From the NCBI GenBank assembly GCA_001604135.1, contig LVAT01000008.1:1-64000 (forward strand): a DNA stretch of 64,000 nucleotides. The letters run 5' to 3'. The position numbers and the translations under genes are program-made. Positions 43,395 through 52,044 of the stretch are shown here, in pieces. Position 1 is the stretch's first letter. Each line of letters begins with the position of its first letter. This DNA comes from Clostridiales bacterium Firm_14 (GTDB lineage: Bacteria > Bacillota > Clostridia > Saccharofermentanales > Saccharofermentanaceae). The notes under the pieces are model-generated. The model saw nothing but the letters and a program-made list of their open reading frames with translations. It did no database searches and had not been told where the DNA came from.

Positions 43395-45020
43395 ATGTAT
43401 AAGACCATCGGAAAAATCGGAGCGTTTTTATACTGCGCCACTATAGTCGTGATGATCGTGGTATTCACCATCCGTGATGCCAACAGAAATCTCATAAGTG
43501 ACGTAGTTATTGAAGCGGGTTCAAATATAAAGATCGAAGACTTCTTTAAGACCTGTCCGGAAGATGCCAGGTTTATTTCCGATGTTTCAACAATAAATAC
43601 CAACGAACCAGCCGTATATCAGCTTAAGGTCTTCTATGACGAAGTATTCGAAAAGGATGTCGTCTTGAGGATCGAAGATCATACGGCGCCCAGGGGCATT
43701 GCTCTGCCCAAGATGCTTTACACAACGTGGAACGCTCCTGCTGCAGCTGACTGCGTCGGATACCTTTATGACCTTTCCGGCATAGCCAAGGTCGAGTACA
43801 AAGAAAAGCCCGTGTTCAAAGAAGGCGGAGAATTTGACATTCCCGTACTTGTAACTGATGTTTACGGAAATACGGCAACGATTGATGTTCCTTTCACGGT
43901 GATCGATGACCATACAGGTCCAGTGATCAAGGGTATTCATAACCTGGAGACAGTGACAAACGTTGAACCCGATTTTTTCGACGGCGTTACAGCGACCGAT
44001 GATTACGATGATGATCCTGTTATCAGGATCGACGATTCAAAGGTCGATTATGAGACTCCCGGAACATATGTAGTCAAATATCTGGCAATTGATAAGGCCA
44101 ATAATTTCACCACCGGAACAGCTGAAGTTAAGATCACTAAAGGAACTGGCAATGCTGATGCAGCAAGTGGCAGCGAGTATGACGTAAGCGGATCCGAATC
44201 CGGCGGAAGCGGCGGCGGCGGCGGAAGCGGCAGAATGTCTGACGCCAAGAGACTGGCATCAAGAGTACTGTCAGGCCTTTGGAGAAGCAATGACGTAGAT
44301 ACGGCCAGAGCGATCTTCAAATGGGTACATGACCACATATATTATTCTCAGTGCGGCAGCCTCAGTTATGCGTCGGCTGCTTACAGAGGATTCTCCAAGC
44401 GTTCAGGTGACTGCTACGTTTATTATTCATGCTGCAAGATGCTCCTTGACCTTGCGGGAATCCCGAACATGATGGTCAAGAGATTTCCGGTAACAGGCAG
44501 CAACCACTACTGGAATCTCGTTAAGCTCAACGGCCAGTGGTATCACTGCGATTCAACCAGGTTCAAGCATCGCAGCTCTATCTACTTCATGTGTACTGAT
44601 GAGCAGATTAATGATAAGTACCACCGCTTTAACGGAAAGCTCTATCCGGCACGCGCAGGCGGTTCGACGGATTTCCTGCCGTCTGATACGCCGACGCCTA
44701 CGGAAACACCGACTCCGGAGGTATCTGAGACACCTACGCCGACACCGGAAATCTCAACAACGGACGGGCCTACACCGACAGGTTCAATCGAGCCTACGGT
44801 TACCGGTGCAGATACGCCCACGCCTACGCCGGAGACAACACAGGGTGCTACGGTAACGCCTACTCCGGGTGTATCGGATCAGCCGGCTCCTACGGTTTCA
44901 CCGACACCGCCGCCGACGAATACGCCGACTGATGTGCCGCCTCCTCCGCCGCCACCGCCGACGGAAGAAACGACCAAACCGACAGAAACCAAACCGACAG
45001 CTGATGATGGGGATCAATAG
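43395..45020 (+). CDS. TglE: membrane-anchored transglutaminase-like protein with a P/T-rich C-terminal stalk
   Basis: 541 residues. One N-terminal membrane segment (about 5-25) is followed by VVIEAGSNIKIEDFF and a second beta domain with ATDDYDDDPVIRIDDSKVD. A Gly/Ser linker (SGGGGGSG) leads to the catalytic domain with Cys340 (GDCYVYY), His371 (NHYWNLV) and Asp386 (WYHCDST). The last ~110 residues are PT-rich and end in a poly-Pro run. Very similar to TglD in the core, so D and E are recent duplicates. There is no normal ribosome binding site. Confidence 0.84.
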   Translation: MYKTIGKIGAFLYCATIVVMIVVFTIRDANRNLISDVVIEAGSNIKIEDFFKTCPEDARFISDVSTINTNEPAVYQLKVFYDEVFEKDVVLRIEDHTAPRGIALPKMLYTTWNAPAAADCVGYLYDLSGIAKVEYKEKPVFKEGGEFDIPVLVTDVYGNTATIDVPFTVIDDHTGPVIKGIHNLETVTNVEPDFFDGVTATDDYDDDPVIRIDDSKVDYETPGTYVVKYLAIDKANNFTTGTAEVKITKGTGNADAASGSEYDVSGSESGGSGGGGGSGRMSDAKRLASRVLSGLWRSNDVDTARAIFKWVHDHIYYSQCGSLSYASAAYRGFSKRSGDCYVYYSCCKMLLDLAGIPNMMVKRFPVTGSNHYWNLVKLNGQWYHCDSTRFKHRSSIYFMCTDEQINDKYHRFNGKLYPARAGGSTDFLPSDTPTPTETPTPEVSETPTPTPEISTTDGPTPTGSIEPTVTGADTPTPTPETTQGATVTPTPGVSDQPAPTVSPTPPPTNTPTDVPPPPPPPPTEETTKPTETKPTADDGDQ

Positions 45021-45078
45021 GGCTTAAGGGAATACGGAATCAGGGATATCTGGTAAAGAAGTGTAAGACAGTAAAGTT

Positions 45079-46362
45079 ATGTATAAACTTATTGCGAGAA
45101 TAGGATCAATAGCATATGTTGCCTTTATCGTAGTGGCAACGATCGCCTTTACGATTAGGGACGCCAACAGAAACCTCGTAAGAGAGGTCATGATAGAGGC
45201 AGGTTCCGAGATAAACATCGCGGACTTTTTCAAGTCCTGTCCTGATGATGCCGAGTTTGTAACGGACGTGTCAGGGATCGATACGGACATTCCGGCCATA
45301 TATCAGCTTACTGTCCGTTATGATGAATTCTTCAAGAAAGATGTTACTTTGAAGATCGAAGACCACACGGCGCCTAAGGGGATCGCGATTCCGCATGACC
45401 AGTATGCGAGCCTGGAATGGCCTGAAGCTACGGAATGCGTAGGCTATCTTTATGATCTTTCCGGCATTGCCAAGATCGAATACAGAGATGGGACCCCCGC
45501 ATATCAGTTTACCGGTGATTATATGGTTCCGGTCGTCGTTACTGACTGGTATGACAATTCAACTGTCATAGATGTTCCTTTCCATGTAACGGATGACCAT
45601 AATGCGCCGCTGTTCTACGGCATTCACGATATCTATGTCGATGATTCCGAAGATGCACAGATCGACTATTTTGAAGGAGTAACCTATGTCGACGATTATG
45701 ACGAGGCGCCAAGGGTTGTTGTTGACAATTCAAAGGTCGTAATAGGCCAGGAAGGCACATACGAGATAACTTACAAGGCGATGGATGAAGCGCGCAACAT
45801 CCGTTCGCAGACAGCTTACGTTCATGTCGTCAGGCAGCGTGCTACAAACGGAACGTCAGGTGCCGGCGGAGGCTGGGATTCAAGCCATCACAATGATGTC
45901 TATAAAACGGCAAGGGCCCTTGCAAAGAAACTCAAGGGCAAGAACACCACAGAAACGGTAAAGAACATCATCTCGTATGTCCATACGCATGTATGGTATA
46001 CGACAGTCCGCGGCAACCAGACTTTCGAAGATGCCGTATATCAGGCATTCACAAAACATAGTGCAGATTGCTACGGATATTACTGCACGACCAAGATTCT
46101 TTTGGACTGTGCAGGCATCCCCAACATGATGGTAAAGCGGTATCCTGTAAAGGATGTCGGGCACTACTGGAACCTCGTAAAGTTCGGAGACTCGTGGTAT
46201 CATTGTGACTCGACAGTGTACCGTTACCATCACAGCAGCTTTTTCAAACTGACTGACAAGAAGATAGGCGACAGTCACCACCGCTTTGTCGGCAACATAT
46301 TGCCGGTAAGGGCGGGCGGTACACCGCAATATAAAAAAGACCTGGAAAACAACCAAAAATAA
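45079..46362 (+). CDS. TglF: membrane-anchored transglutaminase-like protein without a stalk
   Basis: 427 residues. One N-terminal membrane segment (about 5-25), then VMIEAGSEINIADFF, a second beta domain with YVDDYDEAPRVVVDNSKV, and the catalytic domain with Cys331 (ADCYGYY), His362 (GHYWNLV) and Asp377 (WYHCDST). The N-terminal half is close to TglE, but the protein stops soon after the domain. It lies 58 bases after tglE and 21 before lipoprotein 2. The ATG lacks a ribosome binding site. Confidence 0.84.
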   Translation: MYKLIARIGSIAYVAFIVVATIAFTIRDANRNLVREVMIEAGSEINIADFFKSCPDDAEFVTDVSGIDTDIPAIYQLTVRYDEFFKKDVTLKIEDHTAPKGIAIPHDQYASLEWPEATECVGYLYDLSGIAKIEYRDGTPAYQFTGDYMVPVVVTDWYDNSTVIDVPFHVTDDHNAPLFYGIHDIYVDDSEDAQIDYFEGVTYVDDYDEAPRVVVDNSKVVIGQEGTYEITYKAMDEARNIRSQTAYVHVVRQRATNGTSGAGGGWDSSHHNDVYKTARALAKKLKGKNTTETVKNIISYVHTHVWYTTVRGNQTFEDAVYQAFTKHSADCYGYYCTTKILLDCAGIPNMMVKRYPVKDVGHYWNLVKFGDSWYHCDSTVYRYHHSSFFKLTDKKIGDSHHRFVGNILPVRAGGTPQYKKDLENNQK

Positions 46363-46383
46363 AGATAATAGGAGAAAAAAGAA

Positions 46384-46956
46384 ATGAAAAAGACAAGATT
46401 ACTTACAACAGCTGTTCTTTTGTGCTTTGCTGCTTCGCTTTTCACGGGATGCAACACTTCTACAGATGAATCAGCAGTAGTTTCCCGTATCGACGGCGGA
46501 CAGACACAGATCTCAGTCGATCCTTCCGGAGCCGGCAACCAGACATCATCCAATTATAAGTTCAGCTACAAGGGCTGCGATATTGCCCCCCGTGTTGCGG
46601 CTAAGCCTGTCCTGGATGTGCTTGGCGATCCCGTGTCATTTGATCCCCAGTCTGCAGGTTGCGGCGGACAGGGCTTATATGCAACATATTACTATCCCAG
46701 CTTCTACATCCAGACTTATGAAGAGAACGACGGCGAGATCATTTATTCTGTCGTAATCACTGATGGTCTTGTTGACTGCGGCGGAGTCCGTGTCGGTGAT
46801 ACTGTGGACGCTGTTAAGCAGGTATATGGCACACCGGCTGAAGAAGACGAGTACGGTCTTACATATCATTCAGAATATGTGGATTTCCGTTTCATTACTG
46901 ACGGCGTCAATACGATTACTGAGATCCAGTACTTCGACAGTGATCAAGTCGGTTGA
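46384..46956 (+). CDS. Small lipoprotein 2, paralog of lipoprotein 1
   Basis: 190 residues with signal peptide and lipobox SLFTGC. The linker and NYKFSYKGCDI correspond to AYKFTYKGVDF in lipoprotein 1. The C-terminal part, GVRVGDTVDAVKQVYGTP and EIQYF, matches GVSVGSTVDQVKAVYGEP and QIQYL. AATAGGAGAAA precedes the ATG. Together the two lipoproteins bracket the tglC-F array, which suggests a joint function at the membrane. Confidence 0.83.
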   Translation: MKKTRLLTTAVLLCFAASLFTGCNTSTDESAVVSRIDGGQTQISVDPSGAGNQTSSNYKFSYKGCDIAPRVAAKPVLDVLGDPVSFDPQSAGCGGQGLYATYYYPSFYIQTYEENDGEIIYSVVITDGLVDCGGVRVGDTVDAVKQVYGTPAEEDEYGLTYHSEYVDFRFITDGVNTITEIQYFDSDQVG

Positions 46957-47027
46957 TCGAATAAACGTGAAAAAAGGCGAATTTTGACGATTTTAAGAGA
47001 ATTCTTGAAATTTTTTGAAGAAAATTG

Positions 47028-47056
47028 TTGACATAACAGTTTATCGCGGTTATTAT
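47028..47056 (+). promoter_or_regulatory. Promoter of rplM-rpsI
   Basis: TTGACA (47028-47033), 17-bp spacer, TATTAT (47051-47056). Confidence 0.85.
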
Positions 47057-47059
47057 ATG

Positions 47060-47092
47060 CAGGCTTGCTCAAGGAGCAGGCCTGTATTTTTT
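47060..47092 (+). promoter_or_regulatory. Terminator-like hairpin at the 5' end of the rplM-rpsI mRNA
   Basis: CAGGCTTGCTC and GAGCAGGCCTG form an 11-bp stem (one T-G pair) with an AAG loop, followed by TATTTTTT. It begins only four bases after the -10, so it forms the extreme 5' end of the transcript, ~60 bases before rplM. It may correspond to the known L13 leader of Firmicutes or to another attenuator. Confidence 0.65.
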
Positions 47093-47149
47093 GCTTATAT
47101 TAGGCATTGGAAATATAAGAAGACTCAATGAATTTAAGGAGAAAGACAC

Positions 47150-47578
47150 ATGGCTACATATGTTGCAACCAAGGATTCAATAGAAAGGAAATGGCTCGTA
47201 ATCGACGCTGAGGGCATGGTTCTCGGTCGTTTGGCTACAGAGGTTGCTAAGCTCTTAAGAGGTAAGCACAAGCCCACATACACTCCTTTCCTTGATACCG
47301 GTGATAATGTAATCGTAATCAACGCATCCAAGATCGTTCTTACAGGTAAGAAGCTCGACGATAAGCTTTATCGTCATCACTCCGGTTTTCCGGGTGGACT
47401 TAAGGAAATCGACTATCGTACTTTGATGGCTAAGAACCCTGAGAAGGCTTTAGAGCTCGCAGTTAAGGGCATGCTCCCTAAGAACTCTTTAGGCCGTCAG
47501 ATGTTCAGAAAGCTTCACGTTTATGCTGGTCCTGAGCACGAGCAGACAGCACAGAAGCCTGAAGTTTACACATTCTAA
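47150..47578 (+). CDS. rplM: 50S ribosomal protein L13
   Basis: Early-assembly large-subunit protein. It has [33 protein letters not shown] and the C-terminal [19 protein letters not shown]. Length 142. AAGGAGAAAGACAC precedes the ATG. Paired with rpsI as in nearly all bacteria. Confidence 0.97.
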   Translation: MATYVATKDSIERKWLVIDAEGMVLGRLATEVAKLLRGKHKPTYTPFLDTGDNVIVINASKIVLTGKKLDDKLYRHHSGFPGGLKEIDYRTLMAKNPEKALELAVKGMLPKNSLGRQMFRKLHVYAGPEHEQTAQKPEVYTF

Positions 47579-47596
47579 TCGGAGGACTAAGTAATA

Positions 47597-48010
47597 ATGG
47601 CAGCAAAGAAGACAAGCAACAAAGTATATTACTACGGCACAGGCCGTCGTAAGGACGCAGTAGCAGCCGTTCGTTTGGTTCCCGGTAAGGGCAATATCAC
47701 AATCAACGGCAAGGACATCGATGACTACTTTGGTCTTGATACACTTAAGCTCATCGTTCGTCAGCCCCTCGCAGCTACACAGACAGAAGATAAGTTCGAC
47801 GTAATCGTTAAGGCTATCGGCGGCGGTATCTCCGGTCAGGCTGGTGCAATCCGTCACGGTATTGCAAGAGCTTTGGTTGAAGCTGATGAAGAGAGCTACA
47901 AGGCAGTTCTCAAGGAGAGCGGATTCCTCACACGTGACGCACGTATGAAGGAAAGAAAGAAGCCGGGTCTCAAGAAGGCAAGAAAGGCATCCCAGTTCTC
48001 AAAGCGTTAA
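47597..48010 (+). CDS. rpsI: 30S ribosomal protein S9
   Basis: Small-subunit protein whose C-terminal tail contacts the P-site t[41 protein letters not shown] and the terminal [12 protein letters not shown] are all diagnostic. Length 137. Followed by a strong terminator. Confidence 0.97.
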   Translation: MAAKKTSNKVYYYGTGRRKDAVAAVRLVPGKGNITINGKDIDDYFGLDTLKLIVRQPLAATQTEDKFDVIVKAIGGGISGQAGAIRHGIARALVEADEESYKAVLKESGFLTRDARMKERKKPGLKKARKASQFSKR

Positions 48011-48039
48011 TCGTTATTTCGATTTTACAAAGAACTTCG

Positions 48040-48070
48040 AAGGTCGTCTCGGAAGAGACGGCCTTTTTCT
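48040..48070 (+). terminator. Terminator after rpsI
   Basis: AAGGTCGTCTC-GGAA-GAGACGGCCTT, 11-bp stem with one T-G pair, followed by TTTCTTT. Confidence 0.92.
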
Positions 48071-48128
48071 TTGCTATTTCCCTTCCTTGAATGTACAATT
48101 ATCACGCAAACAAAAAGGCAGGACATTA

Positions 48129-48605
48129 ATGATCAGGTTTAAGACTACATCACCCGAACAGACGGAGAGCTTTGGCTATGAACTGGCCAAATCACTCTGC
48201 GGCGGCGACGTTATCGCATTAACAGGCGATCTCGGCGCAGGGAAGACATGCCTTACGAGAGGCATCGCAAGAGGATTGGGATCGACATCCCATGTATCCA
48301 GTCCTACCTTTACCATCGTCAATGAATATGACGGCGGAAGGCTCATGCTGTTCCACTTTGACACCTACAGGCTCTCGGGTCCTGATGATTTTCTCATGAG
48401 CGGACTTGATGAATACTTCTACAGGGAAGGCGTCTGCGTCATAGAGTGGAGCGACATAATAGAAGAGCTATTGCCTCAGGATACGATTAAGATGACAATA
48501 ACAGGTGACGGCAACTTGAGATCGTTCGAGTGTGAGTGTTCCGAGAAGCATCAGAAGTATCTGGAGGGCGCAGCTGCCAAGGCGGGAGCAACCATTGAAG
48601 CATGA
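48129..48605 (+). CDS. tsaE: tRNA threonylcarbamoyladenosine biosynthesis ATPase
   Basis: ATPase of the TsaBDE complex making t6A37 on ANN-decoding tRNAs. The Walker A motif TGDLGAGKTCL lies at about residues 32-42, with SSPTFTIVNEY and the Walker B-like FHFDTYRL downstream. Length 158. The track starts at 48087, but ATG 48129 follows AGGA by five bases. It overlaps tsaB by four bases. Confidence 0.95.
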   Translation: MIRFKTTSPEQTESFGYELAKSLCGGDVIALTGDLGAGKTCLTRGIARGLGSTSHVSSPTFTIVNEYDGGRLMLFHFDTYRLSGPDDFLMSGLDEYFYREGVCVIEWSDIIEELLPQDTIKMTITGDGNLRSFECECSEKHQKYLEGAAAKAGATIEA

Positions 48606-49318
48606 AATTACTGGTTTGTGATACATCGAATACGAACTGCAGTGCCGGCGTTTTCGAAGACGGCAAAGAACTCTGCTATGAACTCTCGTTTGAGACAAAG
48701 ACTCATTCCGAGACATTCATGCCGCTGGTCCACAGCGTAATGGAGAAGGCAAAGGTTAAGCACGAAGACTTGGACGGCTATGCGGTAACCGTAGGTCCGG
48801 GTTCTTTTACGGGTATCAGGATCGGAGTAGCTGCCGTAAAGGGCATGGCTCTTGCAGCCGGAAAGAAGTGCATCGCGGTATCTTCGACTGAAGCGCTCGC
48901 GAGATCCTGCGAGAATGCGACGATGACGCCAAAGAGCGAGACTCTGATCGTGCCTGCCATAGACGCGAGAAACAACAGGGTTTTCGCGCAGGCTGCAGAA
49001 GACGATACATTAAGATCCCTGATCCCCGAAGATGCTTACGATGCTGATGATCTCGCGGAGAAGATCTCGAAGATACCTGAGGTGATCTACGGCAAGAGAC
49101 GTCAGATCCTGGTTGTCGGAAGCGGCGCGAACGTGCTGAAGAAAGCTTTCGAGAAGGCAGGCTATGGACTTAATATCTACTATGCGCCCGGAGCGGCAAT
49201 TATGCCCAAGGGTGTTGCAAGGGCAGCTTTTGCTGACAAGGAGCTTATCGACGCGAGGGATCTCAAGGCGTCCTATTGTGCAGTATCCCAGGCTGAGAGG
49301 CTTAAGAAGAATGAATGA
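48602..49318 (+). CDS. tsaB: tRNA threonylcarbamoyladenosine biosynthesis protein TsaB
   Basis: Actin-like scaffold partner of TsaD in t6A synthesis. LLVCDTSNTNCSAGVFE at the N-terminus, VTVGPGSFTGIRIGVAAVKG and AIDARNNRVFAQ are family signatures. Length 238. tsaD, the catalytic subunit, is not in the window. Confidence 0.95.
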   Translation: MKLLVCDTSNTNCSAGVFEDGKELCYELSFETKTHSETFMPLVHSVMEKAKVKHEDLDGYAVTVGPGSFTGIRIGVAAVKGMALAAGKKCIAVSSTEALARSCENATMTPKSETLIVPAIDARNNRVFAQAAEDDTLRSLIPEDAYDADDLAEKISKIPEVIYGKRRQILVVGSGANVLKKAFEKAGYGLNIYYAPGAAIMPKGVARAAFADKELIDARDLKASYCAVSQAERLKKNE

Positions 49319-49757
49319 TCCTGATTTGGTGATCAGATCCGGCGATCTGTCCGATATCAAATACATCATGGAGCTGGAACAGGGATCCATTGTCCATCCC
49401 TGGGACAGCAAGGCCATTGAGAGCCTGATCGTCGATCCCAATAAGAAATGCCTGGTTGCAGATCTTCATGGCGAAGTCGTCGGCTATGTCGGCGCCGAGA
49501 CCGTTCTGGACGAGTGCAACATCGGAAATATCGTTACCCATAAGGATTACAGGGGCAGGGGATTTGCATCCGTAATGATGGAGAACCTGTTGTCCGTACT
49601 TAAGGACATGGGCATCAATAAGTTATTTTTGGAAGTCGAGCACGATAACGGACCTGCGATCGCGCTTTATGAGAAATTCGGTTTTGTCAGATACGGCTTA
49701 AGACGCGATTATTACGGTCAGGGTAAGGACGCGATCCTTATGAGCCTCGATCTTTGA
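49311..49757 (+). CDS. rimI: GNAT N-acetyltransferase, RimI-like
   Basis: Acetyl-CoA-dependent N-terminal acetyltransferase, classically of ribosomal protein S18. The CoA-binding loop VTHKDYRGRGFASVMM and LFLEVEHDNGPAIALYEKFGF are present. The track's 49164 start lies deep in tsaB. ATG 49311 overlaps the tsaB end by eight bases, giving 148 residues, the RimI norm. tsaE-tsaB-rimI is a conserved trio. Confidence 0.9.
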   Translation: MNDPDLVIRSGDLSDIKYIMELEQGSIVHPWDSKAIESLIVDPNKKCLVADLHGEVVGYVGAETVLDECNIGNIVTHKDYRGRGFASVMMENLLSVLKDMGINKLFLEVEHDNGPAIALYEKFGFVRYGLRRDYYGQGKDAILMSLDL

Positions 49758-49840
49758 TTGATAAATTTAACAAAAGGATTTCTTAAATCCCACTCATTTG
49801 GGTTAAATAGTCGAAATTGGACAGAACGGCTCGATTTTGG

Positions 49841-49869
49841 TTGATTTTAAAGAAAGTCAAAAATATACT
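49841..49869 (+). promoter_or_regulatory. Promoter of the Crh-like gene
   Basis: TTGATT (49841-49846), 17-bp spacer, TATACT (49864-49869), 36 bases before the chosen ATG. Confidence 0.75.
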
Positions 49870-49904
49870 TATCCTGTTAATTTATGAGGGGATGTACCTG
49901 TACT

Positions 49905-50171
49905 ATGACTAAAGAAAAGATTGTTTTTGATTGTGAAGATGCTTTGCAGATGAAGGCCGTAGCGGTCATGATCCAGAAGGCTTCCCAGTACCACAGCACA
50001 ATCTACATTGTCCGCAGCGGCAGAAGAGCTAATGCGAAGAGCCTTTTGGGTGTTATGTCCCTCGGAATCGAGAACGGCGCCGAGATCGAGATCGAAGCAA
50101 ACGGCGACGATGAGAAGGAAGCTTGCGAAGCGCTTCTCGCTCACCTCAAGAATCCTAAGATCGCTGTGTAA
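49905..50171 (+). CDS. HPr-family protein lacking the phosphorylated His: Crh-like
   Basis: An 88-residue HPr fold. At position 15, where HPr has the PTS phosphohistidine, this protein has Gln15 (ALQMKAV); Ser46 is intact in ANAKSLLGVMSL. Gln15 plus Ser46 is the signature of Crh, the catabolite-repression HPr of bacilli that is phosphorylated only by HPr kinase. Starting at ATG 49905 reproduces the standard numbering exactly, which supports it over the track's ATG 49884; that ATG overlaps GAGGGG. The loop after Gln15 differs from the usual ARPA (it reads MKAV), so binding partners may differ. Its stop overlaps the uvrC ATG. Confidence 0.85.
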   Translation: MTKEKIVFDCEDALQMKAVAVMIQKASQYHSTIYIVRSGRRANAKSLLGVMSLGIENGAEIEIEANGDDEKEACEALLAHLKNPKIAV

Positions 50172-52033
50172 TGCCCGCCGGTAAATTCGACGCCAGGCTG
50201 GACACAGTCCCTTTAAGCCCCGGAGTGTACCTTATGAAGGACTCTTCGGGCTGTGTTATTTATGTAGGAAAAGCAAAGAAACTCCGCAACAGACTGAAGA
50301 GCTATTTCGGAGGCGGAGTGATCTCTTCGCCGAAGGTCAGGGCAATGGTATCCCATGTCGCTGACTTCGAATATACGGTCGTAGGTTCCGAACCTGAGGC
50401 TTTGCTTCTCGAAAACAATCTCATCAAGAGATACCAGCCCAAATACAATATCCTTCTCCGTGACGACAAGGGATATCCTTATATCTGCATCACTTTGAAC
50501 GAAGCATACCCCAGAGTGTTTAAGGCGTTCAGGCCTGATCCTGAAGCCAGGAAAAACGGTGCGAAATACTACGGACCTTACATGGGTTCTGACTGCTTTG
50601 AAGTACTTAATGCAATAAATGACATTTTCCCGTTAAAGCGCTGCAAGAAGGTCTTCCCCCGTGATATCGGCAAGGAGCGCCCCTGCCTCAATTACCACAT
50701 CGGCAAGTGCATGGCGCCGTGCCTCGGAACCGTAAAACAGGAAGACTACAGAGCGATGGTTGACCAGATCGTACAGTTCTTCGAAGGCAAATACGACGGC
50801 ATCGAGAAGGACATCAAGGCGCAGATGGAAACGTGCTCCGCTAACCTCGAATTCGAGAAGGCCGGAGCCTTAAGAGACAGGCTTTATGCCCTCCGCAGCA
50901 TCCGCCAGAACCAGAGAGTTTATCTTGATATCGAGCGTGACGTTGACGCTATCGGTCTCTATTCGGACTGCGGCGAGACGTGCGTAAGAAAGCTCGAATT
51001 AAGACAGGGCAGAATAGTAGGTTCTTCCACGTATTTCTTCACCGGCGAAGAGGATGAGAAGGAAGACATCCTGAAGAATTTCATTATGCAGTATTACGAG
51101 GATGCGCCGTTCATTCCGCCGCTTATCCTTGTTCCTTTTAAGATGGAAGAAGACGATCTCGAAGTGATCGAGAAAACGCTTACGGAGAAGCTCGGCAAGA
51201 ACTGCAAACTCCATGTCGCAGAGCGCGGCGAGCTCCGTGAGTTATCTGACCTCGCGAAGAACAACGCACGTGAGATGATGGTCCGCAGGATCTTAAGAGG
51301 CGGCAATGCGAATGCCGATCCTTCGGTTCCTCTGCGCTATCTCGAAGAACTTCTTGGCGCACCCGAAGGCAGGATCTCCAGAGCCGAATCTTTCGATATC
51401 AGTAACCTCGGCAACGACGATATCTGCGCAGGCATGGTCGTCTTCAAAGACGGCAAAGCCGACAAGCAGTCCTACAGATTATTCAAGATGAAGCGCGTTG
51501 AGACTCAGGACGACTACATGTCCATGAGAGAGACTCTTGAGCGCAGATTCTCACATAACGAAGACGACGGATTTAAGTATCCCGACATCATCCTTGTCGA
51601 CGGCGGCAAAGGCCAGCTCGATGCGGTCGCATCAGTCGTAAGATCGATGGAAGGAACAAAGGATATCTACCTGGCAGGCATGGTAAAGAATGACAGGCAC
51701 AAGACGTCGGGGATCGTTTTCGAAGACGGACGCGAGATAAGACTTGAAGGAAGGACATTGACTGACAGTGAGATGGGACTTTTAAGATTCCTTACGACTG
51801 TCCAGAATGAAGTCCACAGATTCGCGATCTCTTATCAGCATAAGCTTGCCGGCAAGCGCAATATCAAATATAAGCTTGAGAACATCGAAGGCATCGGCCC
51901 CTCGAAGCGCAAGAATCTGCTCGCGCATTTTGGTACAATAAAGGCCGTGGAAAACGCTTCTGTTGAGGAGCTTAAGGAAGCAAAGGGCATTTCCGAGAAG
52001 GATGCCAAGGCAATATACAACTATTTCCACTAG
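50171..52033 (+). CDS. uvrC: Excinuclease ABC subunit C
   Basis: Makes both incisions in nucleotide excision repair. The GIY-YIG nuclease domain (PGVYLMKDSSGCVIYVGKAK), the Cys cluster around LKRCKKVF, the UVR motif in LEFEKAGALRDRL, the RNase H-like nuclease half with ESFDISNLGND, VDGGKGQLDA and a C-terminal helix-hairpin-helix (IEGIGPSKRKNLL) are in order. Length 620. The ATG shares a base with the preceding TAA. Confidence 0.97.
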   Translation: MPAGKFDARLDTVPLSPGVYLMKDSSGCVIYVGKAKKLRNRLKSYFGGGVISSPKVRAMVSHVADFEYTVVGSEPEALLLENNLIKRYQPKYNILLRDDKGYPYICITLNEAYPRVFKAFRPDPEARKNGAKYYGPYMGSDCFEVLNAINDIFPLKRCKKVFPRDIGKERPCLNYHIGKCMAPCLGTVKQEDYRAMVDQIVQFFEGKYDGIEKDIKAQMETCSANLEFEKAGALRDRLYALRSIRQNQRVYLDIERDVDAIGLYSDCGETCVRKLELRQGRIVGSSTYFFTGEEDEKEDILKNFIMQYYEDAPFIPPLILVPFKMEEDDLEVIEKTLTEKLGKNCKLHVAERGELRELSDLAKNNAREMMVRRILRGGNANADPSVPLRYLEELLGAPEGRISRAESFDISNLGNDDICAGMVVFKDGKADKQSYRLFKMKRVETQDDYMSMRETLERRFSHNEDDGFKYPDIILVDGGKGQLDAVASVVRSMEGTKDIYLAGMVKNDRHKTSGIVFEDGREIRLEGRTLTDSEMGLLRFLTTVQNEVHRFAISYQHKLAGKRNIKYKLENIEGIGPSKRKNLLAHFGTIKAVENASVEELKEAKGISEKDAKAIYNYFH

Positions 52034-52044
52034 AGGGAGTCTTA

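Noticed and set aside
43055-45010. LPXTG-type sorting signal after the PT stalks
   Set aside because: Neither TglD nor TglE ends with a sorting motif, hydrophobic segment or basic tail.
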